This document shows positions 27,056 through 37,679 of a stretch of 60,000 bases of DNA, piece after piece. How positions within the stretch are numbered: the first letter of the stretch is position 1; the number at the start of each line of letters is the position of its first letter. Both the position numbers and the translations under genes were made by a program. Source of the DNA: Takakia lepidozioides (taxonomy: Eukaryota; Streptophyta; Takakiopsida; Takakiales; Takakiaceae); the NCBI GenBank assembly GCA_030704615.1, contig CM060732.1, forward strand, positions 13,456,001 through 13,516,000, read 5' to 3'. Under the pieces are notes generated by a model. The model searched no databases. It was not told the origin of the DNA and worked only from the letters and a program-made list of their open reading frames with translations.

Positions 27056-28127
27056 GATTGAACCGTGACATTTAATGCGTAGTTGCGCATTAAATGTCCT
27101 CCGCCGTCGGTTTTGAACCGGGCTGGCGACACAAGGATTCCGCGCTTGCTTCCCGGATACGCCTTGGAAACCTGATGCTAAACTTGGATGAACTTCTATT
27201 CGAGGCATGTACGCAACAACTGCGAGATCTTTTTCTTTTGCTGGGACTTATGCCGCGTGGAGAAGGGCGTGGCTCTCCTGAGAGAAACCCCACATCCAGA
27301 CCGCGGCGGAAGTTGAAGGCTTTGTACTACGGGCGACGTCCAACCTCTCGCATGGCCAAACTTAAGCTCCAGCAGGAAATTCCATTGTCTTGCTCACAGC
27401 CCGCGCCAACTGAAGCCGAGCACTCTCAGGCGCCCTTCCTCTTTCGTTTTCTTCGTTTTTTTAGTTTGTTTTACATCTTCGCTGGCACTGGAAGCGCATG
27501 GTTGCATCGCAAAAGCACGAGTTGTTGAGAAGAATGATCAAGGTCAGAGTGGTTAGAAAAGAGCCAGGTCGTTGCTGCATTCAGATTGTGCCAGAACAGG
27601 GTGCACACCTCGCTGTAGATAACAGGTTGCATCTCGGAATTAAGGAAATCCATGCTGAGCTGAGAAGATTGTCTGAGCAGATGAAGTGCCTTCAAAACAT
27701 TTCACCCTGTTTTCCCGTCTTATGGAATTCGTGTTCATTTGTTCATCGTGTTTCATGTTGATTTCTCTGGTGAACCTTAGATAGTTTGCAATGCGTGTGC
27801 AAAGCCGCAGCTCTGGAGAAGGCTTGTGCATGTCATTCTTAGGCATTGGTTGGATTTGTTTTCATTGTTGTTCCACGATTGTTGCGATGGTGGTTGCGCT
27901 GCTCGTGGCGGATGGTGGTTTTCATTCCGATGTTGGTTTCACGATTTTCGGGAATGACAGAGTGACGACGAGCCCGCACGTATCATCGACAGCTCCAACT
28001 CATCGCGCATGTTTGGATCGCCCAACTTGGGGCGGGAGGGCAAACTAAAACTTTTGTTGGTGGACGGGAGGACCTGCAGCGAGAGTACGACAGAATAGGC
28101 ATTGGGGAGGTTGGTGCAGGCGGCGGC
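27056..28127. other. Unassigned region between palindrome cluster and X2
   Basis: A plus-strand frame is open at 27094-27528 (144 codons) and another at 27498-27761, but neither shows a recognisable domain, and splice or codon evidence is lacking. The region could hold the 5' end or promoter of X2, or a fragment of another gene. Confidence 0.25.
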
Positions 28128-31100
28128 ATGGCAGGTGAAGGGCGTGAGGACGTGAGGACAGCAGATCCGGCAATGGAGGTTGTTGATGCACATGCAGTAG
28201 GGCCCGCCCACGCAAAGAAGAAGAAGAAAGCCAAGCACATGCAATCCCCGGCGAGAGAGCCGTCACGGGCTGCGGAGGGGGGAGTGAGCAGTGCGCGCGA
28301 GGGTGTCAGTTCTCCTCAATCAAAGGTGGTCGTCCTGGAGGGCTCCCCTGCTGCTAGCCCTAGTAAGAAACAGAAAGCCCGTGAGAGGGCAAAAAGAAAG
28401 AACAGGCGAGACAGAAGGCTAGCCAGGAGGAAAGAGAAAAGGCCACTGAAGAGGCCAGGGGTGCCCCGAAATGACAGATGCCCATGTAAGCGAGGGACGC
28501 ACAGAGACGGTGGATCCCTCCAAGACACCACAAAGAGGCAGTAACACACCGGTTACACCATCGCGGACAAGAGCAGCCCCCGCAATTACCCATACGGTGG
28601 AGAGTGGAGGGAGGAGAGGAAAGAACACCACAAAGAGCACGGATTGTGCAAGTTCCAGTAGAGACGAGAGTGCTCGAGTGGTTTCGCCGGTGGTTGACCA
28701 TGTTGAGGAGGACGACAGCTTTCTGACCAGGATGACATCCTCCCGGACATCCCCAGGCCCCAAACCCGCAGCATACAGGCTGGATTTGGCGGTCCTGGTG
28801 GGCTGCCGGAGAACCCCTCTGCAGCAGACGTCATGTCGGAGGCGGATATGAAGTTGGCCGCTGCCAAGATGTTGGAGGCAACCCACAGCAACATTGGCAG
28901 GGTGCTGGGGGGCATGGTGTACCCGGCCAAGCTTCGAATTCCCCTTTGCCGCTTGGTGTCATTGCAGGTGGTGAGACCTGCCCTCCCAGGCGATATCGAC
29001 AAGCTGAAATTCTCTTTCCGGGATGGATATCGAATGGGGTCTGCCGCGTTTTACGTTTCCATTGAGAACGACCACGGAGCTTCCCGTGCCCACACTTCCG
29101 ATGAGGTGGACAAATGGGGTCCCCATTGGCAAAGGCGAAATGAGGAGTTCGAGAGATCGATTGCTACTGATCCTCTTTTCCAGCACTTGTCCGGAAAGAT
29201 GTTTTACGTGTGGGACGGCAATCATCGCCTCCTGGCATGGATGGAGCACATAGCCGAAGCCCACCCCAACGACCTCGATTGGCATTTCGCCGTGGAGTGT
29301 GTTGTGCTGAAGGTTGCGGGGCCCAAAGATCGCAGTCTTCTCAAAGCTGCAATGGCGGACATCAACTCGTAAGTTACAACGCCTCTTGCTTTGGACCCAA
29401 AATTTGTAAGTCATTTCATTGCGAATCCTCATATTTGTTCAAAATTCCCATTTCAGTATTGTTTGATGGAAATGTGGCATTGCAGGGTGACTGAGAATGC
29501 CTTCATTGCCACCAACTTGTCCCATATGCTCTTCCGAGTGAAGGATGTCGGGAAGCAGGGGGTGCAAGAGTTTGCCAATTCGCTCAGTGCCGACCTCCTG
29601 CGCAAGTCGGAGGCAAAGGCAGACAGAACCTGGTATAGGCTGAGCATGGACGCCATGGTGGACTACATATTTCGGGTAAAGCTCCTGACTGTTTTGTTGA
29701 GCTAATCTGTCTCTCCTCCCCAATAGAAGAAAAAGTGTTGAGCAGGATCTCTAATCTTATGTGCGCATTCTTGACAGACGAAAATTCAGCAGGATTTGGC
29801 ACATGCGCGGAGGTTCTACATGGAGTCAGAGGAGAAGAATCTAACCCTCCCGGCACTCGAATCGTATCTCAAAGCTGCGGAGGCCAGGGCCCGCATAAAG
29901 TACAAGTCGCGGATGGTAAAGTACGTGGCCATAGCTGATCCCGCCCTTGGTGCGACTTTCTGGTGGAGGTGGGGAAGCACTACTCCCGCGCTCTGAAGCC
30001 CACGATGACATTGGAGAAGCTCCATCGTCTAGCCACATCCTGTGTGGATGCAACAGAAAAGGTGATACATTTAACCAAATTGTGGTGGCAACAACTCGTT
30101 TTTGTGGTGTTTGGCGCTTACGAATATGCTGGGTGGTTGGACAGACCCGGTGGCTCCAAATCTGGAATGGTTCCCAAAGTACAAGGGACATGTGGAGCTT
30201 CCCCAAACCGGACAAACTGTCTGACCCACATTCGACATGTGGATGAACCGCATGACATGGTGGTTTCAGGTACTTCCCCACGCTTCGTTTGGCGCTTCTA
30301 CTCTTGTAGGGGGTGGATTCATTGTATTTTTTCAGGAAAGCGATCTGATGGAGAATCTCCACAGGTGACGACGAATGCGCAAGAGCAGCTGGACACACAA
30401 GCACATCAGTTCAAGATGGAGATTCTCCTGCAGCAGAGAGCCTACGCGACTATGTGACGAGGTACTTTCTGCTGTACAAAGACCTATTCTTTCGGGAGAT
30501 ACCCCATGCCCGCCGGAGCCACGAGTTCACCGACCAGCCGAACGCGGACAAAGCAGCAATGCGCCTTCTGTACAGGTACATACGCGATGCCTTCCTTTCA
30601 AGTCCTTGCATTTCAGGATGTTAGAGGCCTCATGTGGCGCAAAAATTGGAAAATGGCGCCGAATTTCCAGTCAGGGCACCCAAAATGGCTAAGTCCCTAG
30701 AGTGGCTGGCACCGAAAACCGAAATTCGGCGCCATTTTTCCAGTTCAAGGCCCAGTCAGTTCTGGGACTTTTTCTTTTTCCCTGGGTTTTGGACTTAGCC
30801 ATTTCCTGGGAAAATGGCGCCATTTCCAGTTCAGGGCTCCCAAAATGGCTAAGTCCCTAGGGTGGCTGGCCGAAAACGAAATTCGGCGCCATTTTCCAAT
30901 TCCAGGGCCAGTCAGTTCAGGGACTTAGCCATTTTCGGCCCGGACCTGGGAAAATGGCGCCGAATTTCCAGTTCAGGGCTCCAAAATGGCTAAGTCCCTA
31001 GGGTGGCTGGCCGAAACCGAAATTCGGCGCCATTTTCCATTCCAGGGCCTCAGGGACTTAGCCATTTTCGGCCCGGACCTGGGAAAATGGCGCCGAATTT

Positions 31101-33605
31101 CCAGTTCAGGGCTCCCAAAATGGCTAAGTCCCTAGGGTGGCTGGCACCGAAAACCGAAATTCGGCGCCATTTTCCAGTTCTAGGCCCAGTCAGTTCCCCC
31201 AACCTGGGAAAATGGTGCCGAATTTCCAGTTCAGGGACCTCATTCTGTGTTTTCATGAATGCAGGTACTGCAAGTTCTCCCTTTTGGAGAAAGGTCATCT
31301 GTCTTTTGAGCCACCATTCTTCCTGGCATGGAGGAACCCTGGGGCTGACTCCATGTACACTGACGTTATTGTGAAGGAGTGGCATCTGGAACATTTGCGT
31401 GATTGCCCTTGGTATGTGGACCTTCCGCCCGGCTCGCTCGACCCATCCGAGTTTCAATTGAAGCTGGATGCTGAGGCCCGACGAAACCGGGCTCCGCTGC
31501 CTCCGCTGGGTCCAAAAGAGGCAAAAGCGCTTGCAAACTCCAGGAAAGCGGCAGAGCTTGCTCAGGCAGGAATTCAGGAGAAATTGAATGAGAAGAATAA
31601 AGGCCAAAGGAAAAGGACAAGGAAACAGGTGAGTACAGTAACACCCAAAAAAAAGAAAACCATCGGGGCATCGGAGGAGGCGCAGGAGGGGACCCAAGGG
31701 AGTGACTCGGACGACGACTTTTTCAAGGTCCTGCGACTGCTGTGCTGCTGCTACCAAGTCACCGGTCGTCCGGGTTCCCAAGTCAGTTCGGAGTGGGACT
31801 GGCTCTGCCAAGAAGTTGGCATTTGAGGGCGAGCCTACACGGCGGTATTCGGCGGTGACGTTTACGCACAGGCCAAAGCTAGAACCTCCAACCATCATCC
31901 AATGCGTCAATGAGAGCTTCCTTGACGCTCTCGCTGCCAGGGCGAAGAAGGTGGCACACAGCAAGTCTCTGGCGGAGCAGAAGGGGAAAGCCAAGAAGAG
32001 GGCTGCCGTACAGAGCCTAAAGACACCCCTGGTTTTGAAGCCATGATGGAATTCTTCACGGCTGTGAGCACGGATTGCAAGAGCACTCGGGGGGGGGGGG
32101 GGGGGGTGGAGAGAGCTTGCGATATGATTCTCCTCGACATTCCAGATGGGGAGCTGCTGGAGGGCCTGGATGGTGTGCCCAACTGGAACAGGTTTACTGA
32201 GGACTACTGGAAAGCCGGGTTTGGGCTGGCGGGGATGCTCCTGGATGACGGTGGATGTGTGGTTGTCCTTGCCACAAGAGGGAAGACCACAGAGAATGCG
32301 GTGGCAAGATGGACACCGAAAAGTGTCACCCCGGTCCTCCTCAGAAAATGGTTCTGCATCAATACACAGGGGTTGCGAACAGAGGGCCAAAGTGTAAGTT
32401 ATCAATCTATTGCATTCACCTCATATTGTGGTGTATCTAAACTAGATCCCGGAGTTATCCCTCTTTTGTTGGATGTGCAGACATTGGTGTTTGAGGCATA
32501 TTGCTTTGTGAAGAGAGGGTCTACGTTCAAATTCGCAACGACGGTCGTCTTGTTGATGCCGCTGTGGACCCTGTTACCTACGATGTCCTCTACAACTATG
32601 TGCCCCACTCCAGTATGCCGAAGGACACAAAGACAGGCAAACCGTGGCGGTACAGCCGGACCCGGAGCCCTGCTTTCATCCAAACCCTCATGGAGACGTG
32701 CTCGGATGTCCAAGGGCGGATTCTTGACCTCACATGTGGCACGGGTAAGCCTTCACGTGCTCAGTTTGTCCCCTGGCCCGATTGCAATTGCATGCCGCAA
32801 GCTATTAACCGCCCGCTTTGTTCCTCAGGTGCTTCAATGTGCGTTGTCCGACAGGCATGTGTTCGCCTTCGAGCCAGATTACTGCCCTCCACAACTCGGA
32901 ACTTGCAGCGGCTGAACGTCTGCCCAAAGAGGAAGAGGCACCCTCGGAGGATGAGGAAAAATCCGAGAAGGAGCAGGGGGAGGAACAAGTTGGGATCGAG
33001 GCCGAGGAGCCCCGGTTTACGAGTGAGTGGTCGCATTGTAAGTTGCCTCCAGATTTGTGAGGCACCTCCCTTCGCTCTCTTATTTCATTGAAAACCCTTT
33101 CTGCTTCTGCTGGTATTGACATTCTTGAAGTGGATTTGTTCTTACTGTAGGATGCCAAGTACTGCAGGAGGGACGTCTACCGGAGTTCATGGGCAGGAGG
33201 AACGTGCTTTTTTTGCCAGGGGGATTTCATGCCTAGTCCAGAAAGGGACTACATCCTTCCTACTTATGCTGCCGGCTTGCTTCGGTGTCCATTAGGAGGT
33301 CTTCCGAACCTAGTCGTGTACAACAGATTTTAGACGAGGCAAGCCTCAAGAAAATGAAGATGAGGGAGGAGGCAGCAGATATTAGAGCCCGTCGGGCTCG
33401 TAGATTTGTCTTGGATTCTGCTGAGGAAAGTGGGGGAGAAGAGGCAGAAGATTCCCAGGAGGTGAGGTGGACAGTCCCCCAAGGAGAGGACGGAATTTTT
33501 GAGAGGCATAGTGCAACCGATGCATCACAGAGCTCGGAGGATGGGGGGGATGAGGGGGATGAGGAAGAAGGAGGGCCAAGTTCCTCGGAAGGTGTAGGAG
33601 AGTAG
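28128..33605 (+). pseudogene. X2: ParB-like plus beta-class DNA methyltransferase-like gene (decayed, most complete copy)
   Basis: An N-terminal Lys/Arg-rich tract (28128-28540) leads into MSEADMKLAAAKMLEATHSN (28833) and the ParB-like segment FYVWDGNHRLLAWM (29200-29250). Exons follow at 29486-29675 (TNLSHMLFRVK) and from 29778 (VAIADPALGATF; LEKLHRLA), then 30445-30574 (SLRDYVTRYFLLYKDLFFRE), 31265-31640 (HLRDCPWYVDLP) and a basic/acidic linker. The methyltransferase-like part has ILLDIPDGELLEG and LLDDGGCVVVL (32125-32280), SPAFIQTLMETC and RILDLTCGTG (32670-32743), then LSDRHVFAFEPD (32835-32870). A Cys motif CFFCQ and an acidic tail ending at 33605 follow. Splice borders match X1. Frameshifts near 29959, 31720 and 32040, a TGA near 30210 and a run of about 16 G at 32091 break it. 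One intron (30575-31264) is filled by palindromic satellite. Transposase T3 lies convergently 22 bp beyond its end. Family known only from the copies here; the methyltransferase topology is clear, activity is not. Confidence 0.62.
30640..31235. repeat. GGCGCC palindromic satellite inside an X2 intron
   Basis: Nine centres (30655, 30728, 30816, 30885, 30956, 31026, 31089, 31163, 31214) alternate between GGAAAATGGCGCCGAATTTC and GAAATTCGGCGCCATTTTCC, 51-88 bp apart, with the spacer motif ATGGCTAAGTCCCTAGGGTG and its inverse. The array fills an intron whose exon borders are shared with X1, where the same intron carries different short palindromes. Confidence 0.85.
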
Positions 33606-33626
33606 TTCCCATTCCTGCTATGTCAG

Positions 33627-35200
33627 TTAGGACACACTTGTATAGACGTGGCTTGCCACAAAATTTGCAATAAAATGTTGCATTTCATTGCTATGACGAG
33701 TCCACATGACCCTATTTCCGTGCCTCCTAACCCTATTTCCGTGGACACACAATGGCCCGCTCATGTTTTTTTTTTTTCCGCTCATGCTCATGCCGCTCAT
33801 GAAATAGCAGCCCCCCGTTTTTGGGTCTCTAGAACCAAACACACACTGTACCGCATTCCAGTTTGCATGTGCGCTATCAGCCATGAATCCATTGAAGTTT
33901 GGATCAGGCACACCATTCGAACTCATTACGTTCACAAGAGACTTCCACATCAGAATTTGAGATTCGGTGTCAGGGTGGGCCCTATAAATGCTAGTGGGTG
34001 CCCGGAGGGCACCCCACGGTCCAGGGGCGGGTGAATTTTGTAGGGAACCCCAAGGGTATCAAGAGGCTGGAGAAGTATGTGATTTGAGTTGCCTTTTGTT
34101 AGTGATAATAGCAGTGAGGGAACGAAGCGCAGTCAGGTGGATAGCTTTGAAACATTTGTGTATAGGGGAGAGGGGAATTTTTGAAGTTGTTGTGGAGGGC
34201 AGAAATACTAGCGGTGTGGATGCCACCTCTAGTACCAGCGGAGATGACTGTGAGGGGGCTGGTGGTCCAGCCCCGGTGGCGGATGGTTGAGATGAGCGGT
34301 GCGTATTTTTTTTTTTTTCTAAGGTGGCGGGGGTAGGGTAGCGGTCATTACAGTATGTAAATTCGATGAAGTGTGTGATAAGTTCGGGTGGTGGGGCGTT
34401 TATGGGCAGCCCTTGTACAAGGAGTATGTCAGGGCAGTGTCTAGCGGGACATGAGCAGGGCGAGCAGGTCTTGCACAAATATGGTAACCTAGGGAGGTAC
34501 AGTATGGTCTGGGGGCCGGCCCTGATAGGTCCCAGCATTGATGAGAGAAAACCAACGTGTTTCAAGTCTATTTAGGAGCAGTTTATAGATATGCCAAACA
34601 ACATGATTATGATGGGTAAAACGAAGGCCATGGACGATTGGGTGCGTGCATTGACTAAGTAGATGAGGCCAGGTGTCACGCGCCTGGTGGGTGTTAGCAC
34701 AAAGTGGGCAGTTTGGGGAGGGATAGAGACGCGGCCAAAAAATGTGTTTGCGCTGGTGGCCCATGTATTGGGCATATCAAAATTAAGGGTTTGTTTTATT
34801 TGGGCATCCGTGGCGAGGTTAGTATGCCAGAAGTGATTAGATAATTTGTGGTGTAGTACCTCAGATTGTGTCCATTTTTGGACGTGTGATTTAGTGTGCC
34901 TGGCGGAGTTCGAGGCTTGTTTGTGGGCTTCACGTGTAAGGGTAGTGGTCAAATTGCGGATAGGACGGGGAGCTATAGTCATGACTCTTTGGTAAGTTGG
35001 ATCGTATACATCACAAGCCATGGTTGTCCAATCCTTCACACGTTTGACATGATTGAACATGAGCCACAATTTCTCCAGATCGCCTCCGGGCTGCATTAGA
35101 TGGTACAACGGTTTGTAGCACAGGTGCTCAATGAGGATCAGTTTGGACATATATTGGAGAAGGGCCATCGGAGGTATCGGGCATTGGAGGGCGAATGTCT
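33627..35200 (-). pseudogene. T3: MULE-like transposase fragments split by a LINE
   Basis: On the minus strand, LWLMFNHVKRVKDWTTMA followed by CDVYDPTYQRVMTIA (35070-34975) matches T2 around its MFDHIKR and VYD motifs. DTESQILMWKSL and NFNGFMADSAHANWNAVQ (33975-33860) continue the same protein where T2 has QSEMLLWQGIN and NFRGFMADNAQANWATI. The roughly 1 kb between them is foreign (LINE-like). After GSRDPKT the similarity stops at short CATGAGCGG repeats. The fragment begins 22 bp beyond the end of X2 and is convergent with it. Confidence 0.7.
33975..34975 (-). mobile_element. LINE C-terminal fragment inserted in T3
   Basis: The minus strand encodes, over two frames, a Cys/His motif CPLCANTHQARDTWPHLLSQ followed by C (34710-34650), with the spacing seen at the C-terminus of many LINE reverse transcriptases, plus downstream sequence to about 34060. 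It interrupts T3 precisely between VMTIA and the following DTESQ. The 5' part of the LINE is missing and the frame is broken. Target duplication could not be defined by eye. Confidence 0.5.
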
Positions 35201-36090
35201 GCATGGATTTGCCTATATTTTGATGCAAGCATCGATACGCCAAAGGATAGGGCAGTGGCTGAAGGCGCGATCATGGGAGGAAGGGTTGATCGGAATTGGT
35301 TAGCAGATTTGACAATCAATAGACCTACTGCCCTTGAAGTTTCTCAAGTGGACCTTGCGATGTTTGAGCGATGTCATTTCCCTGCAAACTCGGACTATGC
35401 AGATTTTGTTGGAAATGCAGAGGAGTTTTACCGTACTTCGGAGGATCGAACGATACCGGACTGGGAAGTATTGTTGTGGATGGGAAAGGATTATTGCCAC
35501 ACAGCCAAGGGGGACTAGATTGCCAAGTTGGGTTATCGGCCAGCGCCTATCAACATGCAATGGCCACGCAACATAATAGGGAATTTTGGAGTATGTTGTT
35601 GTCCTCGTCGTGGTCAATGGGGTGAGAATGAACATCTGACCTCTTTGCCCTATAACTGGCCGATAATTCCAGGAGAGTTCAGTACTTATGAGTCCTGCCA
35701 TGCTGCTTACAAATCTTTCCAGACAGTTCATGGAGCTCATAATGATCCTTTGTGTTTTATGGCTTTGATTTTCTGTGGAGTCTTGGCGATGTGGTGTGAC
35801 AAGTATCATCTGGTGGTTGATGTCAATAGATTTATGGTTGGCGGACATGAGTTTGGTATTGTCGCCAAATTGATGCATCATCCAGCTAGGTGGATCCGGG
35901 TTTTCGAATTGATGTGTCTGACCGGGTTTCTTCAAGACACTCATCCCAACATTTACAACGATTGGGGGTCTTCGTGATATCACCCTTATGTTGCTTTCAC
36001 CAACGGACAGAAGGGGGGGTCTGATCGAGGTGATCATCGCCGGTCACAAGAGCCCGATACGAGGAATCCTTCTAAGGGGCCTAGAACTTA
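35195..36090 (+). pseudogene. Unrecognised reading frame with two in-frame stops
   Basis: One frame is open from 35195 through TAG (35516-35518) to TGA (35975-35977) and on to TAG near 36090, roughly 300 codons. Its composition is protein-like: WEVLLWMGKDY, YNWPIIPGEFSTYESCHAAY, KYHLVVDVNRFMVGGHEFGI and RWIRVFELMCLTGFL. The first 100 bases overlap T3 antisense, so the true start is probably near 35290. I do not recognise the family. Alternatives are a retroelement gag-like protein or a captured host gene. Confidence 0.35.
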
Positions 36091-36640
36091 GCAATAGTAA
36101 TAGTGTTTGCGGGGGAGCTGCACAACTAGGAGTGGGGCTATGTAGAATAATAGAAATTTTTGATTAAGATTTAATTCTAGGACTATTTAGTGCATTTTCT
36201 ACTCGATATACTCTGTGATACTATCGATATGGATTCGATATAGTAACATTGCTCGATATTTTATGATAATTGATAGTCTGACTTTAATCGATAATGAAGG
36301 AAATAGATGGATGACTATTTGGATGGATAGAAAAGGTTGAGCAGTTATAGAAGTTGTTGGAACAACTCTGCTATTTATTTCGTTCATGTGAATCATATGG
36401 TGTCAGATGAGCCGGAGAGCCATACCAGAGCAGAGTAGAGTGAGTAGGAGCTAGAAGATAGAGTTATTTCTCAATGGTAGATTAGTATTGTGTTATTGTG
36501 GTATAATGTTTGTGAATGAATAGAAGAGAAGAAGGAGAAAAAAGAAGTTAAATTCAATTTATTATGTATGAAGAATGGAATGATGGAAGGTGAGTCCAAT
36601 TCTGAATGCAATGATTGAAGAACTATGACTGTGTGAGATA
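36091..36640. other. AT-rich noncoding stretch with frequent ATCGAT/GATATC-like motifs
   Basis: Base composition drops sharply in GC from here to about 37690. Around 36200-36300 ATCGAT, TCGATA and GATATA recur. No coding region is supported. Confidence 0.4.
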
Positions 36641-36931
36641 ATGAGAATGTGCACCATTGGAAGTGATGAAGATTCTGTGCGAGAATTAATCCTTGGGTTA
36701 CCAAGAGATGTATCGATCTTGATATTTAAGAGATTATTCTGTAATGATGCAGAATTAGTAATAATAGAGAGTGTAAGTAAAGCCTGGCAGAAGGAATTAT
36801 CAGTTCTATATAAACATCGTCATTTGGGACGTAAGTGGTTCAATATGTGGTGCTGTCCTTTAGATGAATATCCAGAATATATGAAGGAACAGATTAAAGA
36901 CCTTAGGATAGAAAGTCTTCAATTAAATTAA
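36641..36931 (+). CDS. F-box-like protein, short (copy 1 of 3)
   Basis: The 96-codon frame contains LILGLPRDVSILIFKRLF followed by CNDAELVIIESVSKAWQKEL, which fits an F-box (LPxDhhhxIFxxL, then hxxVSKxW). F-box proteins link substrates to SCF ubiquitin ligases through Skp1. After the F-box come RHLGRKWFNMWCC and PLDEYPEYMKEQIKDL, shared with the two degenerate copies downstream. Only one start was considered, ATG at 36641; an upstream in-frame start was not seen. The gene lies in an AT-rich island unlike its surroundings. It may be intact but short, or a fragment; no substrate-binding repeats follow. Confidence 0.45.
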   Translation: MRMCTIGSDEDSVRELILGLPRDVSILIFKRLFCNDAELVIIESVSKAWQKELSVLYKHRHLGRKWFNMWCCPLDEYPEYMKEQIKDLRIESLQLN

Positions 36932-36966
36932 TTGGGAGAAATAATAGTGAAGTAAAATCATTTGCA

Positions 36967-37250
36967 TGGCAGAGACAAATGATGAAGGGATAAAAGGATT
37001 ATCGCAGTTGATTACTAATTTACCAGACCCTCTATCGATAAGAATCTAAGCTTTGTTGTAGTGATAAAGAGATACTCTCATTATAGCTAGTGAATAGAGG
37101 ATGGTACAGAGAATTATCGACTCTTTACATAAATTGTTATTGGAAGCACAATTGGTTGTAGATGTGGTATCGACCTTTTGAAGGCTATCTTGAACTCATG
37201 GGAGATGGAATAAGACCTTTGGTGAAGGAAAATCCCTGGAGGAATTGAAT
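36967..37250 (+). pseudogene. F-box-like copy 2 (degenerate)
   Basis: LITNLPDPLSIRI, then LCCSDKEILSL, LVNRGWYRELSTLY and MWYRPFEGYLELMGDGIRPL parallel copy 1 in order and spacing. TAA at about 37047 and further stops and frame changes break it. It starts about 330 bp downstream of copy 1 in the same orientation. Confidence 0.5.
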
Positions 37251-37289
37251 AAGCAAGATTGGTGGTGAACAACAATTGATAGTGATGTG

Positions 37290-37600
37290 TGGATAAGATG
37301 GAGTGGAAGATCCTCTAGAGTTAATTACAAGATTATCTGATAGTTTGTCGATAGATATCTTTAAGAGACTGCGTTGTAGTGACATAGAGATAATTAATCT
37401 ACAGCTTGTGAGTAAAGGATGGTATTGATTCTATATCGGGCAGATTACTGGAGGAGAGAATTAGATGAACAATGGTATTTAATCTCAGCCGATGGAATAG
37501 AGTTGGTAGAAGACGGAGGGCATATCTATGAAAGTGGGAGAGCATTAGTTGCTTTAGATTGAGGAAATCAATTGTAGAAATCTTTCTGCAGAGGGAATGA
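37290..37600 (+). pseudogene. F-box-like copy 3 (degenerate)
   Basis: LITRLSDSLSIDIFKRLR followed by CSDIEIINLQLVSKGWY matches the F-box of copies 1 and 2, and is then cut by TGA at about 37427. A degraded tail runs to about 37600. Three copies in tandem point to local duplication followed by decay. Confidence 0.5.
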
Positions 37601-37679
37601 TAAGACGTAGCGTAGTAAAGCATCATTATTTTGCAGTCGTATAGTGCTTTCCCTGTGAACGAACATCGAAACTAATTGA

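Noticed and set aside
26126-27061. Long overlapping plus-strand frames (up to 151 codons) in three frames
   Set aside because: They cross palindromic GGCGCC repeats; openness in all frames reflects repeat composition, with no domain and no splice signals.
27094-27528. 144-codon plus-strand gene
   Set aside because: No recognisable domain, no splice or homology support; listed only as unassigned sequence.
31050-32405. 451-codon minus-strand frame
   Set aside because: Antisense to X2 exons and satellite; X2 is supported by homology to X1, while this frame resembles nothing.
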